From assembly GCF_049243985.1 (NCBI RefSeq), contig NC_135384.1:315001-379000 (forward strand): DNA of 64,000 nucleotides. The letters run 5' to 3'. A program made the position numbers and the translations under genes. Source of the stretch: Paroedura picta. Lineage: Eukaryota; Chordata; Lepidosauria; Squamata; Gekkonidae. This document shows positions 12,426 through 24,150 of the stretch, one piece after another. The notes below the pieces were generated by a model. That model ran no database searches. It saw only the letters and a program-made list of their open reading frames with translations, and had not been told where the DNA came from. Every line of letters starts with the position of its first letter. Within the stretch, counting starts at the first letter, position 1.

Positions 12426-15400
12426 AGTTGTGGCCGAGCAACAGATGCCAGGCCCAGCAGGCCCTGGCGTTTTATGGGCACCTGAGACACGCCCCTCACT
12501 CCACAGGGATTGGCCTCCTTGGGGGTGGAGGAGGGGGTGTCGTCACATACCCCCCCCTCCCAGGGCCGGTTCAGCAGGTCAGGATTAGCCAGGGAGGGCT
12601 ACAGACAAAAGAGGAGCCTGAAACAAGAGTCTCTTGCGGGGAAACAGGCCTCCCGGCATCTGGATGCTCCTTCTGTGCGCCCCGCCCTACAAGAAAAATA
12701 CAGTTGGGGGGATCTCTTACCAAAGGGCATTAGATGCTGCGAGGATCATCCAGAAGGCCTGGCCTCTCCCAGGTGCAGCAGCCTAGCAGTGGGCATGGCC
12801 CTTCTGGCTCCCCCGTGATTCCTTCGTGGGCCCGGAAGGCAAATCAGCTCTCTGTTGGTTCCCTTAGACTGAAAGGGATCGTGTGGCACCTTCAGGGCTG
12901 GGGAAGGAGGTGCTGTCCCTGATTCTTCATGTCTACAAAATGTATTTCAGTCCCCAGATCGAGGAAGAGATTCTGGGCTTAAAAGAGCCCTGCTGTGGCG
13001 AGATGGGCCCCCTCTGGCCTGCAGGCCCTGCTCCACCCTGCCTGGAGTGGCTTCCCCCCCCTTGAGGGACCCGCTGCCACCCTCCGACATGCTGGGGGGG
13101 GGGGTCAGGACTCCCAGTTTCCCTTCCAAGTTCTCAGGCCTAGCCTCTAAGTCCCCCTGCCCTGTGCCTGCCACAGAAGAGTTTATTGCCCCTGGGGGAA
13201 TAGACACTTGCCAACTGGCACTCCTTTTACATGTTTCCAAGATGTTGGACCTCTGTGGAACAAAGAACCCCTCTCAACGTCTGAAGTTATACATTATTTA
13301 TTTATTAATTATTAATAATTATTTATTATTAAAGAAAGGATAAAATGTTCACAAGTAGGATATTAAACAAGAAATGCATAAAAGGCAATCCCTCTGCCCC
13401 TCCCTCTGGATGTGCCCTATCACATGTTAAAATACAGGACAGGCTCCTTAGCTTAGGAAGCTGCAGATCTCCAACAGTTTCCATGACCCCGAAGCTTCCT
13501 TCAGGCAGGGGACCTGACCACCTTCTCCAGACCTCCGATGGACACAACCCAGAAGGCACATTCTTCCCCTTTGTTTTAGCCTCTCTCTCTTCCCCACCCA
13601 CTCACCATGTCAGGTCAGGGAGATCTCCTGCAATTCTCACTGAAATCTCCCTATTATTTAATTACTCCGAATCTCTTTTCCTTGTTTGGGGGGCGGGGAG
13701 ATTGACCTTCCCATTGCCTGGGCCTCTTAGCATTTGCATGAAGGCGGACTGTTTGTCTAGAAAGCAGCTGAACTGACCCCCCCCCCCAGACCTGTTCTCT
13801 GTTGAGAGAGGGGAGAGAAAAAGCTCAGAATGAAGGTTTTGCCTTCAAGTCAAACAAACAAACAAAAAGGGGGGGGGCTTTCTCCACGCATGCCCAGGAA
13901 GTGCGGTTTGTGACCGTTCTGTGCAGAAATCCAAGCAATCTCAGATCAGCGGGTGTTGGTTGTATCAAGCTGCCTCCGTGCCTGGGGTGGCTAAGAAAGG
14001 CTGGGCTTCTGAGCCTGACTGACGGAGCGAGATCAGCCACTCCCTCCTTGCTGGAATTTGTCTGAGATCTGGAAAGTTCTGTGGCCACAAATGTCTTTTG
14101 TCTTTGCGGCTGTAAACACAAAACCACCCGGAAGAGGAGGCAGCTGATGAAAGGACATTCATCACGTATGCCCACCTGGTCAGGAGGTGAAAGACCAAGA
14201 GAAAAGGATGGAGCCTGGCCAGGGTTTCAGAAGGGAAAGGGGCTCAGCAGTGGGGCACGGTGCCCTAGAGCTAAGCAGCCATTTCCTCCAGAGCAGTGGT
14301 CCCCAACCCCTGGTCCGTGGATCAGTCGGTACCAGGGCGCGGCTCCTCCTTGTCCTCCTCGGGGGCTGCTGCCTTGGGGGCTGCCCTGCCACTCTGCCAC
14401 TGGCTTACCTTTGGGGGTGGGGGCGGCTCAGGGGCTCTGTGCTGCAGCCGGCTGAACAGTGGGTTAAAGGAAGGCTGAGACAGGCCTGGCCACCACCTCC
14501 TGTTGGCACCCACAGGCTGCTTTCTCTCTGAGGAACCATCAGCAGGCAGGATGAGAGGTCGTTGGATGCCCCATTGCTGGGGGGGGGGGGTTGGACTGCA
14601 GCTGTCTAAAGACAAGAAGAAATCTGAACTGGACCTGAACCCAAGCAGGAACCTTTGAACGTGACACATGAAGCCCCACAGAAACCGCACCGTTGGGGGA
14701 CTGGCTCCAGGCCCCAAGGAGCTTCTGTGGTAGGGCGGGGATTCCAAGCTGGAAGACCCAGCCCCTGCTCTGGCCCTCTAACCACCACCTCAGGGGTCTT
14801 GTGCCCCTCCGCCCATGGGGGGGGGCTTAGCCCTTAAGAGAGCACCTCGTCCCAGCTTTTCTCCCCTGCCTGCCAGTGACCCTTGAGGTCCAAGGGAGCG
14901 TCTCTCCCCAGGCCTGTTGCTGAGATGGCCAGGCATTCTGCCCCCCTCTCAGCTGTCACAGGAACCCGCTATTTGTTTGTCTTGGGGGAGGAGGGGCAAA
15001 GGTTGGCCAGGTGTGTCGATCATTAACCTGCCCCAGACTTCTCTCTCTCTCTCTCTCTCTCTCTTTGCAAGCAGCTGAGATGAGTGCAGTTGGGAGGGGG
15101 GGACTGCTTGTAGAGTTACCAACAGGCCTGGAGTAAACAGTGGCCTGCCCGTGGAGAGAGGCCACCAATGTGGGAAGGGAGAGCAGACATTTTCCTGGCA
15201 CATGTCTTAAGGCCCCGTCAAACGGCAAGGAGATCTTGTTCTCTGGGCAGGGGCAGGACGCCCTGGGACTTCTCTCTCTCCCACCCAATGGCTTTTGCAG
15301 AAAGGGGGGCCTGCCTGAAAGGCAGCCTGAGAATGAACTGCACATGGCCTGCAAAGTGTGAGGGCAAACCCTGCCCTTTTTGCCCTCCCAATTAAAACAA

Positions 15401-15786
15401 GGGGCGTGGGTGGCTGAACAGAAGAAGCACTCTGAACATGCTCAGAGGCATCCATCTGCTGCCTTCACATGCTGAAAGATACGGTGCTGAATGCTAGCCA
15501 TGATGGGGTCTCAGGCCGCTGTGGGTCCCTTTGGCCTCCTGGGATGAGCCTCATGCCTCCCGTACAAGGCCAGGGACACCCTTTTCTTCCAAAGGCCACT
15601 GTGTATGGTGCAGGGGCAGACACCACACTGTTCAGAGTCCTTGCCGAGCGGCCCAGCCTCCCCCCCCCCGTCCTATCCCATCCTGTCGTGATAAGCAGGC
15701 CTTATCTCCCCAGCTGACAGGGACGGGGTCGGGGTGCAGAGCCAGGGACGGGCTCGTCTGGAGACAGAAGCACCAGCCTGGTGGGC
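12426..15786. other. VMO1-GLTPD2 divergent intergenic region
   Basis: No gene is recognised in these 3.4 kb between two divergent starts. They contain an AT-rich low-complexity stretch at about 13287-13345, a CT dinucleotide tract at about 15040-15064, and a sequence at about 14292 (CAGTGGTCCCCAACC) that resembles the terminus of hAT-type DNA transposons. The promoters of both genes must lie here, but I cannot point to a clear TATA box for either. Confidence 0.5.
15040..15064. repeat. (CT)n microsatellite
   Basis: An uninterrupted CT dinucleotide run of about a dozen units lies upstream of GLTPD2. Confidence 0.9.
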
Positions 15787-17713
15787 ATGGGGACTCCTGC
15801 GTGGGCTTCCCCCCGCCTCTCCCGCCTGCTTCTTCCAGGGGGGACCATCCTCTTCCTCCTCCTCCTCTACCTGTCCAGCTCACACCTCCGTAAGTCATGG
15901 GGTGGGGGAGAGGGGCCCCCACATGTCCTGGAGAAGGTGCCCTGAGCTCTTTGGGGAGGGGGTAACAGCTCTCAGCCCCCCTCCCACCCAACAGAGGGGG
16001 GAAATAGGGCTGCCAGCCTCCGGGTGGGGCCTGGAGATTTTCCAGGATGAAGGCAGAGATTAAATTCCCCCAGAGAAAATGGCTGCCATGAAGGAGGTCA
16101 GACTCTGCCTTCCCTAGGCTCCACCCCACACCTCTAGGCAATTCTCAAGCCGATATGTTGGCTACCTGTGGTGGGAGGAAGCCTAAGAGTCCCCAACGCA
16201 CCTGGCCAGGCTGCAGCTCCCTCTCTCCCCTGCTTCGCAGCTGGCCTCTCCCCCTCCTTCCTATCACTTGACCAATCTGGCCTTTCTGTGCAACTCCAAC
16301 CCCCTTCTCTTCTCTTCTCTTCCCTGCTACACAGCAGAGCTCCCTCTCACCTCCGCCTGCCTCTGGGAGGGACGGCCCTGCCGCTGGCTGGGGGACCCGG
16401 TGCCTAGCAAAGAGGAGAGTGGGCAGGTGAGCCAATAAAGCCTCCAAGCCTCAGAAGATGATGCAGGGGGACAGGAAAAGAAGGCAAGGAGGGGGGGGAG
16501 GTGAGACTGGAATCCTTTGATTTTTCCTCCAGCCCCACTGCAGATGTAATGCTGGAAATGGGGTGGAAGCCCTGAGTGAAGAGCAAAAGGGGAGCGAGCC
16601 CTTACCCCCCACCCCCACCCCACAGCCACCCTCTCCTCTCTGAGTGACCTTGTCCTTCCCATCCAGCGACCTCCTGCATCTCCCCCTGCACAGACCCTGG
16701 AGCCACACCCCTGGCAGACAGCCCGTCCACCCTGCCCGCAGGGCCGGCCATTCCGAATCCGGTGCATGCAGAGCGCCTTTGCGGCCAGTGTGACCGCTGA
16801 CGGGGAAGTCCACCTCGGTGAATACCTCAACGGCTGGAAGGAGCTGGCTAAGTGAGTGTGGGTCCTGTCAGCCCCAGGGCACCTCTGGCAACCATGGGGG
16901 AGGCTGGAGTGCTGTAAGTGGCAGACTAGGGTCTGGGAGACCTGGGTTCAAATCCACCTGGCTGGGTGACCTTCAGCTGGTCACTTGCTCTCAGGCTAGC
17001 CTACTGTTGTGAGAATAAAATGGAGGAGAGGAAAGCAGCTGTAACAGAAGGAGACCTGCCCTACCTGGCTACCATTTCCACTGGGAAACAGGAAGCTTTC
17101 CCCAACTGCCAGCCAGAGTAAATAGATGGAGGATCCCTTTCTGAGCAAGGCAGCCTCATAAGAACGGATGTATTTCTGTGTCCTTTGCAGGTTCATAGAT
17201 TCTCTGGGAACGGCCTTTGGGCTTATCTCTCGGGAGACCTGGAGCAAGATTTCCATCATGCAAGACTACCACTCTGGGCGACAGGGCACCCACTACCGCA
17301 CCCTGCAGTCCATGGTGACTTTTGAGGTGGCAAACGGCTTGGTAGACTTCCACTCCTTGCGGGCCAGCCACCCCCCCTCTGGCTGCCGGACACTGCTGCG
17401 CCTCCACCGGGCCTTGAAGTGGCTGGAGCTCTTCCTGTACAAGCTGGGCACCATTGAAGGCGGGCACCCTTCCCAGCTGTGTGCCAGCGCCTACCAGGAA
17501 GCGCTGGCCCCGTACCACAGCTGGTGGGTGCGGCAGGCGGCTGCCCTGGCCTTCATGGCCATGCCTTCCCGACAAGAGCTCTATGGCGTCCTTTGTGTGG
17601 AGAAGGAGAAGCATGCTTGCGCCACCCTCCTGGCCACAGTGCAGGCCATCAGCCATGTGTACAACAACACCCAGGAGGTCTACACTGCCCATGAGATGCT
17701 CTGGCTCCCCTGA
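15787..17713 (+). CDS. GLTPD2: GLTPD2, glycolipid transfer protein domain-containing 2
   Basis: GLTPD2 belongs to the GLTP fold family, which moves sphingolipids or ceramide-1-phosphate between membranes; its own substrate is poorly defined. Four exons: 15787-15889, 16335-16426, 16742-16851 and 17191-17713, giving 275 residues against about 291 in human, with closed phases. The N-terminus contains a hydrophobic stretch (GTILFLLLLYLSS, about residues 19-31) that looks like a signal peptide or signal anchor. The GLTP domain starts in exon 3 and fills exon 4; recognisable blocks are EVHLGEYLNGWKELAKF, RTLLRLHRALKWLELFL, SAYQEALAPYHSWWVRQAA and VYNNTQEVYTA. The His in the HSWWVRQ block and the Trp in LKWLELF match known lipid-headgroup positions of GLTP proteins. 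Exons 3 and 4 are secure. Exons 1 and 2 rest on splice phase and weak similarity and are less certain. Confidence 0.88.
16006..16167. mobile_element. Short interspersed element with imperfect inverted ends, in GLTPD2 intron 1
   Basis: About 160 bases begin with GGGCTGCCAGCCTCC and end near ATGTTGGCTACC, which are imperfect inverted repeats of each other. The interior pattern (a 'ccaggatgaaggcag ... cagagaaaatggctgcc ... ggctccacccc' layout) resembles a repeat I remember from squamate genomes. It is probably a non-autonomous DNA transposon. The family cannot be named without a repeat library. Confidence 0.45.
16905..17040 (+). mobile_element. tRNA-derived SINE in GLTPD2 intron 3
   Basis: The sequence carries a B-box-like GGTTCAAATCC at about 16948, followed by 'CTGGGTGACCTTCAGCTGGTCAC', and ends with a 'TGTGAGAATAAAATGGAGGAGAGG' type tail. 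That order is typical of tRNA-derived SINEs common in lizards. It sits well inside the intron, away from both splice sites. Confidence 0.65.
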
Positions 17714-18017
17714 AGACTCGATCTTCAGAGCTGTGTTGAGGGGGCACAGCAGAGGCACCCGAGGAGAGCAGCCTCTCCCTGGCAGCTGGACCTCATGGAA
17801 GCGACCACTGAACAGCCACCCTGCTGCTGTGTCCACTACTGCTGGTGACTCCTGACTTCTTCTCGGGCAGGGATTGGGTCCCTGGGCAGGTGCCGGCAGA
17901 GGCAGAGGCGAGGGAGACCTCGGACTGGACAGTGCCAGAGAGGGTGGCTCCGGGGAAATGGTCACGGGAAATGGTATTTATTATCTCATCGAAAACCTGG
18001 ACAATCCCTCGCCCCCA

Positions 18018-18023
18018 ATTAAA
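18018..18023 (+). terminator. GLTPD2: GLTPD2 poly(A) signal ATTAAA
   Basis: The common variant ATTAAA lies about 300 bases after the GLTPD2 stop and under 500 bases before the PSMB6 start codon, leaving a very compact gap between the two genes. Confidence 0.6.
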
Positions 18024-18079
18024 GCTACAGGCCCTTTTGCTACCTTTGCTTGCCACCTGCCTGATGCTTACAGCGGGCC

Positions 18080-18700
18080 GAGGGGCTTTCGGGTCCTGGC
18101 TGGGTCTACGCGGAGGTGATTTACCGGTGCTCTCGGGCCGCTTCCGACCAGGCAGAGGCACGAGGAGGCGGTCCGGCTCCCAGCGAGCAATACCCGTCAG
18201 TCGGTCAGTCCGGAGCCGAGGCCAGCAGCCCCCCAAGAGCGCTCCTCGGAGCCGCCCAGCCGGCCTCCCGCAGGCGGCCAGTAGGCGGAACTTCCGGGTC
18301 TCCTCCCCTCGGCCGCAATGCTGGCCTCTAATTGGGCGGCCCGAACAGAGAGGCCGACGGAAGCACGTGCCCTTGAAGGGCGGGGGGCCGGAACACGGCC
18401 AGAGCGGCCGGAGCGCCTCGCCTCTCGCCCCACCTACTTCCGGTGCCGTAAAGCGCGCGGCGATGCCTCGGCGCTTTTGCGACAGCGTCGTTCGGCGGTC
18501 CAAGATGGCGGCGGCGGCGGTGATGCTGGGGGCGAGCCCGGACTGGACGCGTCAGGCGGAGACCACCGGGGTGAGGGGCCGGGGCGGAGGGCCAGCGGCG
18601 CCCCCGCTCCGTCTTGCCCGGCGTGATGCTGGCCGCTTGGGGGGCCCTGCGAGGCGGGAGGCCTGCTCCGAAGAGGCTGGGGGGCGGGGGGGGGGGCAGC
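18080..18700 (+). promoter_or_regulatory. PSMB6: PSMB6 CpG-rich promoter with ETS and YY1-like motifs
   Basis: The block is dense in CpG and has no TATA box, as expected for a housekeeping promoter. Two ETS-type ACTTCCGG sites are visible at 18290-18297 and 18436-18443. The start codon lies within CAAGATGGCGGC (18501-18512), a YY1-type motif often placed just downstream of the start site in such promoters. Factor binding is inferred from the motifs only. Confidence 0.6.
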
Positions 18701-21665
18701 GGAGAGCCAAATCCCGCCCGCCTCCAGGAACGGCGGGATTTCCCCCTCAGCGCCGGGAAGGCCCACGAGGCCCCCAGCGGGCTGGCCCTGGCCGTCGTGC
18801 TCGTCAGCCGGGTCGGCCTCCCTGGGTTGCTGTTTCACGGCCGCTCTTTCTTCTCGCCTCCCTTCCAGACCACCATCATGGCGGTGGAATTCGACGGCGG
18901 GGTTGTCATTGGGGCCGACTCCAGGACTACCACTGGGTGAGAGAATGGCTCCACGCGGGGGCCTGCAGGCCGTGGCTCTGGAGCCCAGTGTGCCGGAGTA
19001 CCAAAACCAATTGGGGCTGTTAGAGCCATCTTTGATTTACGGCATAGGGGATGCTGGCCGAAGGCCGGCACATAAAAGGAAGGGCAGCTGCAGGTTTTTA
19101 TGGTACTGCAAGGTCAAGGCTCTGGGCAGGATTTCACAGAGAGGGAAGTCATGCACCAAGAGTGGAATCCAGGAGCCCCTTACAGACCCATCAGGTTTTC
19201 AGGTGGAGTCCTTCTCTGCCAGTCTGAAGTTGGGAAGGACTTTCCAAAGAAAGGCATCAGGATGCAGCATGTAAACTGCATGGATAAAAACAGAGGAGAA
19301 ATGCTTAATGGTATCTGACAAAGGGAGTGTTGACTCTCAAAAGCCCATCCCCCCCCCCCAAAAAAAATAATTTGGTGCTCCTGAGCTTGAATCCAGCTAC
19401 TCCACTGCAGTCCAACCTGGCTCCCCTTGGAAACCATAGTGAATGCTGGCCAGTAATCCTGGAGGGATCCAATCTGGCAGATGGAGACCATTGTTGGAGG
19501 TGCTGTTGAGGCAGCTGCTTCCAGTACAAGACTTTCTTTCACTTATTCTTGGCTGGCCTCTGGCTCTGAATGTCCGCAGCATTTGCCTTACTTATCAAAA
19601 GTTTGCTGACCCCCGAGCAGGCATTTTGCAGGGGGAGTCATCCAGCCACCCAGGTATTTCTTTTTCCAGGGTGTGTGTATGCCGGGGGGGGGGGGGAGTT
19701 GTGCCTGGAGAAAAATGGTTCTGTGGCTGTCAGCTTTAGGGTGCGTCACTCTTTTCTCAAGGTTCCTGCCAGGAAGGCTGTGTTATCTTTCTGTGGCTTT
19801 CTCTTTGCCCCTGGGAGGTTTGCGGGGCCCAATTTCGAGTGCAGGGCGATTTCAGCCTCTTGTTAGACAAACTGACTATACTGTTTAGTGGGCCGGGCTG
19901 AAGGCCACTGATGTGTCTCTTCTCGCTTATTGTAGCTCCTACATTGCCAACCGCGTGACAGACAAGTTGACGCAGATCCACGAGCACATATTCTGCTGCC
20001 CGGTCAGGCTCAGCGGCTGATACGCAGGCTATTGCGGAAGCTGTCACCTACCAGCTGGGCTTCCACAGGTACCTACACGTGATTCCCCTCTGGGCAGGAG
20101 TGGGAAGCTCTGAGCTCACGGGTGGATGCAAGGACCCTTAGAGCGGTTTGCAGCAAGGAGTGGGGTGTGCTCTGCCTACAGAGGTGATCCAGCATGGGAT
20201 CTTCCTGAGGGTATTTATCAGGAGCATGAAACATTTTGGTAGAACTCCCAGAATGTTGCAGTATGGTGGCGAACCGAGTGCAGCAAGGTCTTCTTTCCGA
20301 TGATTTCTGACCTGTGAAGTCTGGATTAACTGATATATTAGCAGTGTCACTTTCAAAGTGGCTTGAACATCCTTGGTCCTGTTTTGTTTGCAAGTTTGTA
20401 TTGCAAGCATGAGAACAGCCCCATGTTAGAATTTTTTTGTATTAGCAGGGCTAACTCATCTGACTTTTGGAGGGAGGGAGCCCTGAGGTTCATCAGCTGC
20501 TGTTTCTGTGTGAAATCACTTGTATCTGAAATAGGAAATTCCTTTGGAAGAATCCAGGGGTTGATTCTTGAGATATTCTTGAGAGAGCAAGCAATTATTT
20601 TACACATTATGTAAGGCTGACACATTATGTAAAGCCTAAATTATGTATCCCACTCTTTAATGTCCCCTCGCTCCCTTGGAGTTGAGGTGGATTATACAGA
20701 GTGAATCAAGACAATCTACAAAATGGGACACTGAATAAACAGTACAGTAGGATTCAGATGGAAACAAAATTGGAGCCAGACAGAAATCTAAGAAATAGAA
20801 CTGCAGCATATCATGGCTTACAGTAAGCTCTCATAGAGTGTTATGGACCCATTCCCTCATCTAGTATCCAAGTGAGCATGTGAACTATTTTGTGCAGCGC
20901 GATCCTATTCCCTGGACAGAAACGTCCTCTTAAACAGTTTCAGTTTTGTATAGTTTGGGGAAGGTCAGGAGACTGAACTTGGGGGGAGGGGTCTTTGAGG
21001 GCAGGCCAGCTGTTCCATGGGATCAGGGCCCCTCGTGCCTGACTCAGTCCCTGTGTGCTTCCTTCTTCACTACCCTATTGTGCAGTATTGAGCTGGATGA
21101 GCGCCCCCCTGGTGCACACGGCAGCTAATCTGTTCAAAGAGGCCTGCTACCGCTACCGAGAGGACCTGACTGCGGGCATTCTGGTGGCTGGCTGGGACAA
21201 ACGCAAAGGCGGCCAGGTAGTGGCAGGGGCTCAGTTTGGGGAAGGGAGGGGGAAGGGCTGTTGCCCAGCATCCGAGCAACTCTCTGTCCCTCTGCCTGGC
21301 AGGTGTACTCGGTGCCAATGGGGGGCATGATGGTGCGGCAGCCGTTTTCCATTGGGGGCTCTGGCAGTTCCTACATTTATGGTTTTGTTGATGCCTCCTA
21401 CAAGCCCGGCATGACCAAGGAGGAGTGCTTGACTTTCACTGCCAACGGTAAGGCGGGAGGGGATTCCTTCACCCAGGGAGGGGGGGAGCCAGTCGGCATC
21501 CAGGCAAGCCCCCTCCACTCTTGCCTTTCCCTTGCAGCCCTGTCCCTGGCCATGGACCGCGATGGCTCCAGCGGGGGTGTCATCCGCCTGGCCGCCATCA
21601 CAAAGGACGGCGTGGAACGCAAGGTCATTTTGGGCAACGAGCTGCCTCGCTTCTCTTCCCACTGA
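18505..21665 (+). CDS. PSMB6: PSMB6, proteasome subunit beta 1 (frame broken as read)
   Basis: PSMB6 is the beta-1 subunit of the 20S core proteasome and provides its caspase-like activity through an N-terminal threonine. Six exons: 18505-18570, 18869-18936, 19936-20068, 21086-21216, 21303-21447 and 21538-21665. The 22-residue propeptide ends in TTG, and mature [11 protein letters not shown] begins with the catalytic Thr; human has a 34-residue propeptide. Further blocks are [67 protein letters not shown] and [19 protein letters not shown]. Exons 3 and 4 are each one base longer than the family phase allows. In exon 3 the extra base is in the C run at 19999-20001 and leads to a stop at 20018-20020; in exon 4 it is around 21102-21109. 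All splice sites and flanking codons are otherwise conserved, so a sequence error seems likelier than a true pseudogene. Confidence 0.9.
20638..20722 (-). mobile_element. SINE tail fragment in PSMB6 intron 3
   Basis: The stretch beginning 'TATGTATCCCACTCTTTAATG' and running through a 'TTGGAGTTGAGGTGG' block resembles the 3' tail of lizard tRNA-SINEs (a 'gtatcccactctt...' consensus) in reverse orientation. It is degraded and short, so the assignment is tentative. Confidence 0.35.
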
Positions 21666-21714
21666 GAGCGCCTCCTCCCCCCGCAGGGGGAGGGCTTGTT
21701 CAGGGTTTCATGAC

Positions 21715-21720
21715 ATTAAA
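21715..21720 (+). terminator. PSMB6: PSMB6 poly(A) signal ATTAAA
   Basis: ATTAAA lies about 50 bases after the PSMB6 stop, which gives a short 3' UTR. Confidence 0.7.
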
Positions 21721-22276
21721 ATGCAAGTGTCTAAGGGGTCTGTGATGTTCTGTGTCTCAAGTGTCTGTCTGTGTGTGGGGGGGGGGGGCAGCAGCCAGGG
21801 GGCAGGAGGAGCACCCATTCGGCCCACACCACTTGCTCTTCTCTCTTGGTCTGAGAAATTCTGAAGGGGGACAGATGGTGGAAAAAAGGGAGCTCGGCTT
21901 GGGTCCAGTACCACCCGGGGACTTCTATATCTCCTGGAATCTGCTCTCCAAAGCTGTTCTTTTGCTGTAGCCTGGAGATTCAGGCCTTACCTTGAATGCA
22001 CAGGGGCTACCTACAACACCTCCCAAAGAGATCGCTTTCCTGCTCTGGTGAGTGGGGGGCTCCAAAGGAGGCCGGTGAGGGGCAGGTGGAGCTTAGCTCT
22101 GCTAGTTAGGAGGAGGAGCTTGGTCCCGTCCCCCACCACACTACAGCTGTGTCCAGGGCGCAGTGAGGTTCTGTCAGCTACCTGCAGGTGCCCCTCTGAT
22201 CATTTTGATTTTAAAGATGGAAGGCAGGGGAGCCAGGAGGGGCGTTCGGTGAGCTTCCATGGGCCTCTTCCCCAAT

Positions 22277-22325
22277 GTGGTGTCGTGGTTAATGAGCAGC
22301 AGACTCTAAACTGGAGAACCAGCTC
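22277..22325 (+). mobile_element. SINE head fragment (Sauria-type)
   Basis: The bases 'TGGTGTCGTGGTTAATGAGC' followed by 'AGACTCTAAACTGGAGAACC' match the tRNA-like head of the lizard Sauria SINE as I remember it. The body of the element is missing. Confidence 0.55.
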
Positions 22326-22899
22326 TTTTTTTTCTCAAAAGGCCGAGGGGGGTGGGGGGGGGAGGGATGATGTTTCCTTTTGTGCCACCTCCCTGCTGCC
22401 AGGGGAACCTCCTCCCTTGAGATTGTTTCCAAGCTGTGATTAAGGGGAGACAGAAGGGCCTGACCGCAGCCCCACCCAGCCTGCTTCCTTGGCCTGGAAG
22501 ACAGCAGAGTCCACGGGGGGGGGGGGGGGACGGGACGGGACGGGGACGCGGGAATGTTCCTTCCCTCTGCAGAGGTAAACAACACTTTTCTGGGCAAATA
22601 TCCAGGACCTCCCTTTCTGGGGGGGGGCTTTCTGCTCAGCTTCTGATCCAGCCAGCCTTCTCCTGGAACACCCCCCTCCCTTCAGTGCCCAAGGGCTGTG
22701 GCTGCAAGAAGTGCACTCAGCACATGCTCAGAGTCCTGCAACTTTATTGCTCTGACACAAGGACTGCCTCTGCTCGTCTGTCCTCCCTCCTTACTTTGAG
22801 CTGCCCAGAGGGGAGCAGGGCAGGGACGCCCCCCCCCCCCCCCCCGCTCACTGGGTGGATTCTATTTCCGAGTCCAGCTGGTGTCGGAAGGAGACGCGC

Positions 22900-24150
22900 G
22901 CCTTTCCGCTGAAGTAGGTCCCTCCGCGCGGGGAACTGGCCTCGCTGGAGTGCCTGGATCGGGGCCCGGGAGACGGAATGCCTTTAGTCCCCTCTGCAGA
23001 GAGGAGGCGAGAAGAATGAATTGGGGGGGGGGGAGATGGGGAGCCGGCCCAGCCCCCTCAAGGAAATGGGGGCTGTCAAGGAAATGGGGGCTGTCCCGTT
23101 CTTACCTTGGGGGGCCTCTTTGGACCCCGGTTTGCTGCCCCCTTTCCACCATCTCTGCCCCGGGAAGCAGCGGGGGAACTTGCAGCCCATGGGCAGCGGA
23201 TCCTGAGGGGGCAGAAGGCGAAAGGTGACGGGGGGGGGGCGCTTTCTCCTATCCAGCAAGGGCCGACGGGAGAGAAGCCCCCGCAGCCGAAGGGCGCAGC
23301 TCGCCGGAGCGCCTCTCCCTCTCTCGGCAAACGCCCGGGGGTCCCACCCTGCGAGCGCCGCCAGCCAGGCCCCTTCCACGGGGAGGGTGGGGTCAGCACC
23401 TACCTACCTACCTACCTGGCAGTAACGGCGGGACGGGGCGCAGATGAGAGGAGAAGAAGTCGAGCTTTGCAGCCGGGAAGGCAAAGACGCCCTTGGGTTC
23501 GAATTCAGCGCAGCGCAGCCTTCCGCAAACTGGTCTCGGCCGAGGAATGCGTTGTGGCCTCTGGCGCCCCCGATCCAGGCACTCTGCACATGCCCCGGGC
23601 CTCTAACTGCCGGTCCTCCTGCAATCCGCCCCGGGGAGGCGGGCCAAGCCGAGCGGGCCGTTCCCCGCTTGGGACAGCCCAGCCCTCGCCCTCCTCCCTC
23701 CCCCTCGCCCGGCCACCGCCTCCCCCTGGCGCCTCCTTCCCTTTTCCCGGAGCCGCCGCCCGCCCGCCCGCTGGTGAGTTGCACCCCTCCCGCCGCCGCT
23801 GGCCCCTTGTCAAGCGGGCAGCTCGGAGCCCCCCCCCCCCCCACAGCCCCCTTCTGGTGCCCGAGCCGGACTCCGGGAATCTGGCCCGCTGGGTCGCTTC
23901 GCCTCGCTGGCCCGGCCCGGCCGACATCCTCGCACATGTGAACTCGCCCGACACGGGAGAGGACCCCCCTGCCGATGTCGGGGGGACGGGAACGGGTGGT
24001 GTTACCCGCTGGCCCGTGCCCTCCAGTGGCGGGTCGGTCTCCCGCAGCGGCAGCGGAGAGGGGGCTCTTCTCCCGCCCGGGAGATCTGGGACCCAGGCCT
24101 CGGGGCCCTGCGGGAAAGCGGCTGCTTACTGACCCCACAAGTTTCTCCGG
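22900..24150 (+). promoter_or_regulatory. PLD2: CpG-rich region, probable PLD2 promoter
   Basis: CpG dinucleotides are frequent across this block compared with the flanking DNA, and PLD2 is the next gene downstream in the same orientation. Mammalian PLD2 has a noncoding first exon, which would fit here. I cannot place the transcription start. Long open frames in this block are a consequence of GC content. Confidence 0.45.

Noticed and set aside
14285-14345. hAT-like terminus CAGTGGTCCCCAACC
   Set aside because: Only one end is recognisable. I mention it under the intergenic region but do not call an element.
17845-19023. A 392-codon open frame between GLTPD2 and PSMB6
   Set aside because: It spans the CpG-rich PSMB6 promoter and part of the gene in a different frame, with no recognisable domain.
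23107-24132. A 341-codon open frame upstream of PLD2
   Set aside because: It lies in CpG-dense DNA with Pro/Arg/Gly-rich translation and no homology that I recognise.
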